64,000 bases of DNA from Streptomyces puniciscabiei (GTDB taxonomy: Bacteria > Actinomycetota > Actinomycetes > Streptomycetales > Streptomycetaceae), in the NCBI RefSeq assembly GCF_006715785.1, contig NZ_VFNX01000001.1, positions 5,126,001 to 5,190,000 on the forward strand, written 5' to 3'. The notes beneath the pieces were generated by a model that worked only from the letters and a program-made list of their open reading frames with translations, had not been told where the DNA came from and did no database searches. Every line of letters starts with the position of its first letter. The stretch's first letter is position 1. This document shows positions 62,144 through 64,000 of the stretch, piece after piece. Made by a program: the position numbers and the translations under genes.

Positions 62144-63352
62144 GTGGTCAAGCGCGAGCGCGTCATGAGGATGTCCGTCGAGCAGCCGATGTGGCGTGCC
62201 CTCGCCGGATACCGCGTACTGACGATGCTGTACGCGATCGGCCTGTTCGTCGCCCGGCACGGCAAGTACGAACACCCCTGGGTCGCCGTCGGCTACTTCG
62301 CGGTCCTCCTCGTGTGGACGCTGGCCACGCTGCCCAAGGTCGCGAGCGCCGCACACTGCACCCGGCGCTTCCTCGCCGCCGACCTGGCCATCGGGCTCAC
62401 CGGCATCCTCCTCACGCCGGTCGCCGCCTCCCACGCGCGCATCGTGGCGGGCACTCCGACGCTGCCGTCGATATGGACGGCCGGTGTGGTCCTCGGCTTC
62501 GCGCTCAAGGGGGGCTGGCGCTGGGCGGTGCTGGCCTCGACGCCGGTCGCCATCGCCAACGTCGTCCAGCGCGGCACTCCGACCCGGGCGACGGTGCACG
62601 CCGTCCTGCTGGTCTGGATCGCCTCCGTGGCCATCGGCTACGTCGTGGAGGTCGCCCGCGCCTCCGAGCGCACCCTCGCCCGCGCCCTGGAGATCGAGGC
62701 CGCGACCCGGGAGCGGGAGCGGCTGGCCCGGGACATCCATGACGGCGTGCTCCAGGTGCTGGCGATGGTGCAGCGGCGCGGCGCCGTCATCGGTGGCGAG
62801 GCGGCGGAGCTCGGGCGGCTCGCGGGGGAGCAGGAGGTGGCGCTGCGCACGCTGGTCTCCGGCGGTCTGCTGCCGGTCTCCCGGGTGTCGGAGGACGCCG
62901 CCGCGGGGGCCGTCGTACGCGTGGTGGAGGAGCCCGACGACGACGGGCCGGTCGACCTGCGCTCCCTGCTCGCGCCCTACGCCGGTGCCCGGGTGAGCCT
63001 GGCCGAGCCCGGCGCGCCGGTCGCGCTGTCCCGGCCCGCCGCGCGGGAGCTGGCCGCCGCGGTCGGCGCCGCCCTGGACAACGTGCGCAGGCACGCGGGC
63101 GAGCGGGCCCGGGCCTGGATCCTGGTCGAGGACGAGCCGGACGAGGTCGTCGTGACCGTACGGGACGACGGTCCCGGCATCCCCGAGGGGCGGCTCGCCC
63201 AGGCCGAGGGGGAGGGCCGGCTCGGCGTGGCCCAGTCGATCCGGGGGCGGCTGCGCGACCTGGGGGGCAGCGCCGAACTCGTCTCCGTCCCCGGGCAGGG
63301 CACGGAAGTGGAACTGAAGGTACCGAAGAACCAGAAGGCGGGACGTCGATGA
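62144..63352 (+). CDS. macS: Sensor histidine kinase, MacS-like
   Basis: The 402-residue kinase has four to five N-terminal helices (about 20-170), a HisKA_3 domain with His199 in RLARDIHDGVLQVLAMVQ, and an HATPase domain with AAVGAALDNVRRHA, VVTVRDDGPGIPEGRL and GRLGVAQSIRGRLRDLGG. By position near glkA and by sequence it corresponds to MacS of the S. coelicolor MacRS system (SCO2120/2121 as I recall), which affects actinorhodin and development. The start is uncertain: GTG 62144, or ATG 62165 (MRMSVEQPMW), since TACGGT overlaps the GTG. The stop overlaps the regulator gene (ATGA). Confidence 0.88.
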   Translation: MVKRERVMRMSVEQPMWRALAGYRVLTMLYAIGLFVARHGKYEHPWVAVGYFAVLLVWTLATLPKVASAAHCTRRFLAADLAIGLTGILLTPVAASHARIVAGTPTLPSIWTAGVVLGFALKGGWRWAVLASTPVAIANVVQRGTPTRATVHAVLLVWIASVAIGYVVEVARASERTLARALEIEAATRERERLARDIHDGVLQVLAMVQRRGAVIGGEAAELGRLAGEQEVALRTLVSGGLLPVSRVSEDAAAGAVVRVVEEPDDDGPVDLRSLLAPYAGARVSLAEPGAPVALSRPAARELAAAVGAALDNVRRHAGERARAWILVEDEPDEVVVTVRDDGPGIPEGRLAQAEGEGRLGVAQSIRGRLRDLGGSAELVSVPGQGTEVELKVPKNQKAGRR

Positions 63353-64000
63353 GCGAGCAGCAGGACCCGATCAAGGTCATGGTGGTGGACGACCACCCCA
63401 TGTGGCGCGACGCGGTCGCCCGGGACCTGACCGAGTCCGGCTTCCATGTGGTCGCCACCGCGGGCGACGGCGAGCAGGCGGTCCGCCGCGCCAAGGCCGC
63501 GGTCCCCGACGTCCTCGTGCTGGACCTCAACCTGCCCGCCAAGCCCGGCGTCCAGGTGTGCAAGGAAGTGGTCGCCCACAACCCGGCGTTGCGCGTCCTC
63601 GTCCTCTCGGCCAGCGGTGAGCACGCCGACGTGCTGGAGGCGGTGAAGTCCGGCGCGACCGGCTATCTGCTGAAGTCGGCCTCCACCGAGGAGCTGCTGG
63701 ACGCGGTGCGCCGTACCGCCGTCGGTGACCCGGTGTTCACGCCGGGCCTCGCCGGACTGGTCCTCGGCGAGTACCGCCGGCTGGCCTCCGAACCGGCCCC
63801 CGCCCCCGACACCGACGAGCCCGGCGCGCCCCGGCTGACGGACCGGGAGACGGAGGTGCTGCGGCTGGTCGCCAAGGGGCTGAGCTACAAGCAGATCGCC
63901 GAGCGCCTCGTCATCTCCCACCGCACGGTGCAGAACCACGTGCAGAACACCCTCGGCAAGCTGCAGTTGCACAACAGGGTCGAGCTGGTGCGGTACGCCA
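63349..64000 (+). CDS. macR: NarL-family response regulator, MacR-like (partial, 3' end off window)
   Basis: About 217 codons are visible. The receiver domain has DDHPMWRDAV, phospho-acceptor Asp59 (VLVLDLNLPAKPG) and LLKSASTEELLDAV. The LuxR HTH is LTDRETEVLRLVAKGLSYKQ, then ISHRTVQNHVQNTLGKLQLHN. The ATG overlaps the kinase stop. Only the last few residues should be missing. Targets cannot be read here; in S. coelicolor MacR acts on envelope and development genes. Confidence 0.9.
   Translation, partial: MSEQQDPIKVMVVDDHPMWRDAVARDLTESGFHVVATAGDGEQAVRRAKAAVPDVLVLDLNLPAKPGVQVCKEVVAHNPALRVLVLSASGEHADVLEAVKSGATGYLLKSASTEELLDAVRRTAVGDPVFTPGLAGLVLGEYRRLASEPAPAPDTDEPGAPRLTDRETEVLRLVAKGLSYKQIAERLVISHRTVQNHVQNTLGKLQLHNRVELVRYA

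Overview
The window is a chromosomal-core segment of a high-GC actinomycete, almost certainly Streptomyces. The evidence is third-position G/C bias throughout, frequent GTG and occasional TTG starts, 4-bp stop/start overlaps, the actinobacterial bcc-aa3 respiratory genes (qcrCAB, ctaCDFE), a ROK glucokinase glkA preceded by its DUF5304 neighbour, a MacSR-like two-component pair, and Streptomyces-type extragenic repeats. I see no rRNA, tRNA, CRISPR array, insertion sequence, prophage or integrase. The content is mostly housekeeping, so most of the interest lies in regulation and in a few unusual domain arrangements.

Layout. 1-8.1 kb: late cobalamin genes (cobS, cobT and a cobU fused to a degenerate metallo-beta-lactamase-like domain), interleaved with membrane proteins: an RDD protein, an MprF-like lysyltransferase-domain protein paired with a rhomboid-like protein, and a methyltransferase. 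8.1-11 kb: a small protein, an HtrA-type lipoprotein protease, a methyltransferase with an apparent CTG start, and a DUF3043 protein. 11-17.5 kb: envelope stress and efflux: pspA with a sigmaE-like promoter, pspAA, a NarL-type kinase/regulator pair and an RND pump. 17.8-25 kb: a Uma2-type nuclease, nadA with three palindromic boxes upstream, erpA, a membrane protein, an adenosine kinase orthologue and a cysteine desulfurase-TusA fusion.

25-34.6 kb is the aerobic respiratory block: ctaC-ctaD-ctaF, an L,D-transpeptidase lipoprotein, a receiver-like protein, then ctaE-qcrC-qcrA-qcrB closed by a strong terminator. 34.7-40.4 kb: trpD; a cysteine-desulfurase-like gene behind a SAM-I (S-box) riboswitch; a rhomboid protease overlapping a stand-alone RAM-domain protein; a zinc-ribbon protein; and a NYN nuclease. 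40.5-48.6 kb: tandem NlpC/P60 endopeptidases, a gluzincin lipoprotein, a divergent PadR/MATE pair around a perfect palindrome, a GT87 polyprenol mannosyltransferase-like protein and a PimB'-like mannosyltransferase. 48.7-50.4 kb: an exported cholesterol oxidase.

50.4-64 kb: FadD15-like acyl-CoA synthetase, metallophosphoesterase, SRPBCC protein, ArsA-like ATPase with an altered P-loop, DUF5304, glkA, an EEP-family hydrolase, a class C beta-lactamase-like hydrolase sharing a candidate operator with a nearby TetR gene, a membrane protein, an alpha/beta hydrolase, a PlsC acyltransferase and a MacSR-like pair cut by the window edge.

From memory, the order adenosine kinase, cta, qcr, NlpC/P60, PimB', FadD15, SRPBCC, ArsA-like, PlsC and GT87 parallels the Mycobacterium tuberculosis Rv2181-Rv2202c region, so this looks like an ancient actinobacterial respiration/envelope neighbourhood. 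Many genes lack a Shine-Dalgarno sequence but have a TANNNT hexamer 6-8 nt before the start codon, suggesting many leaderless transcripts.
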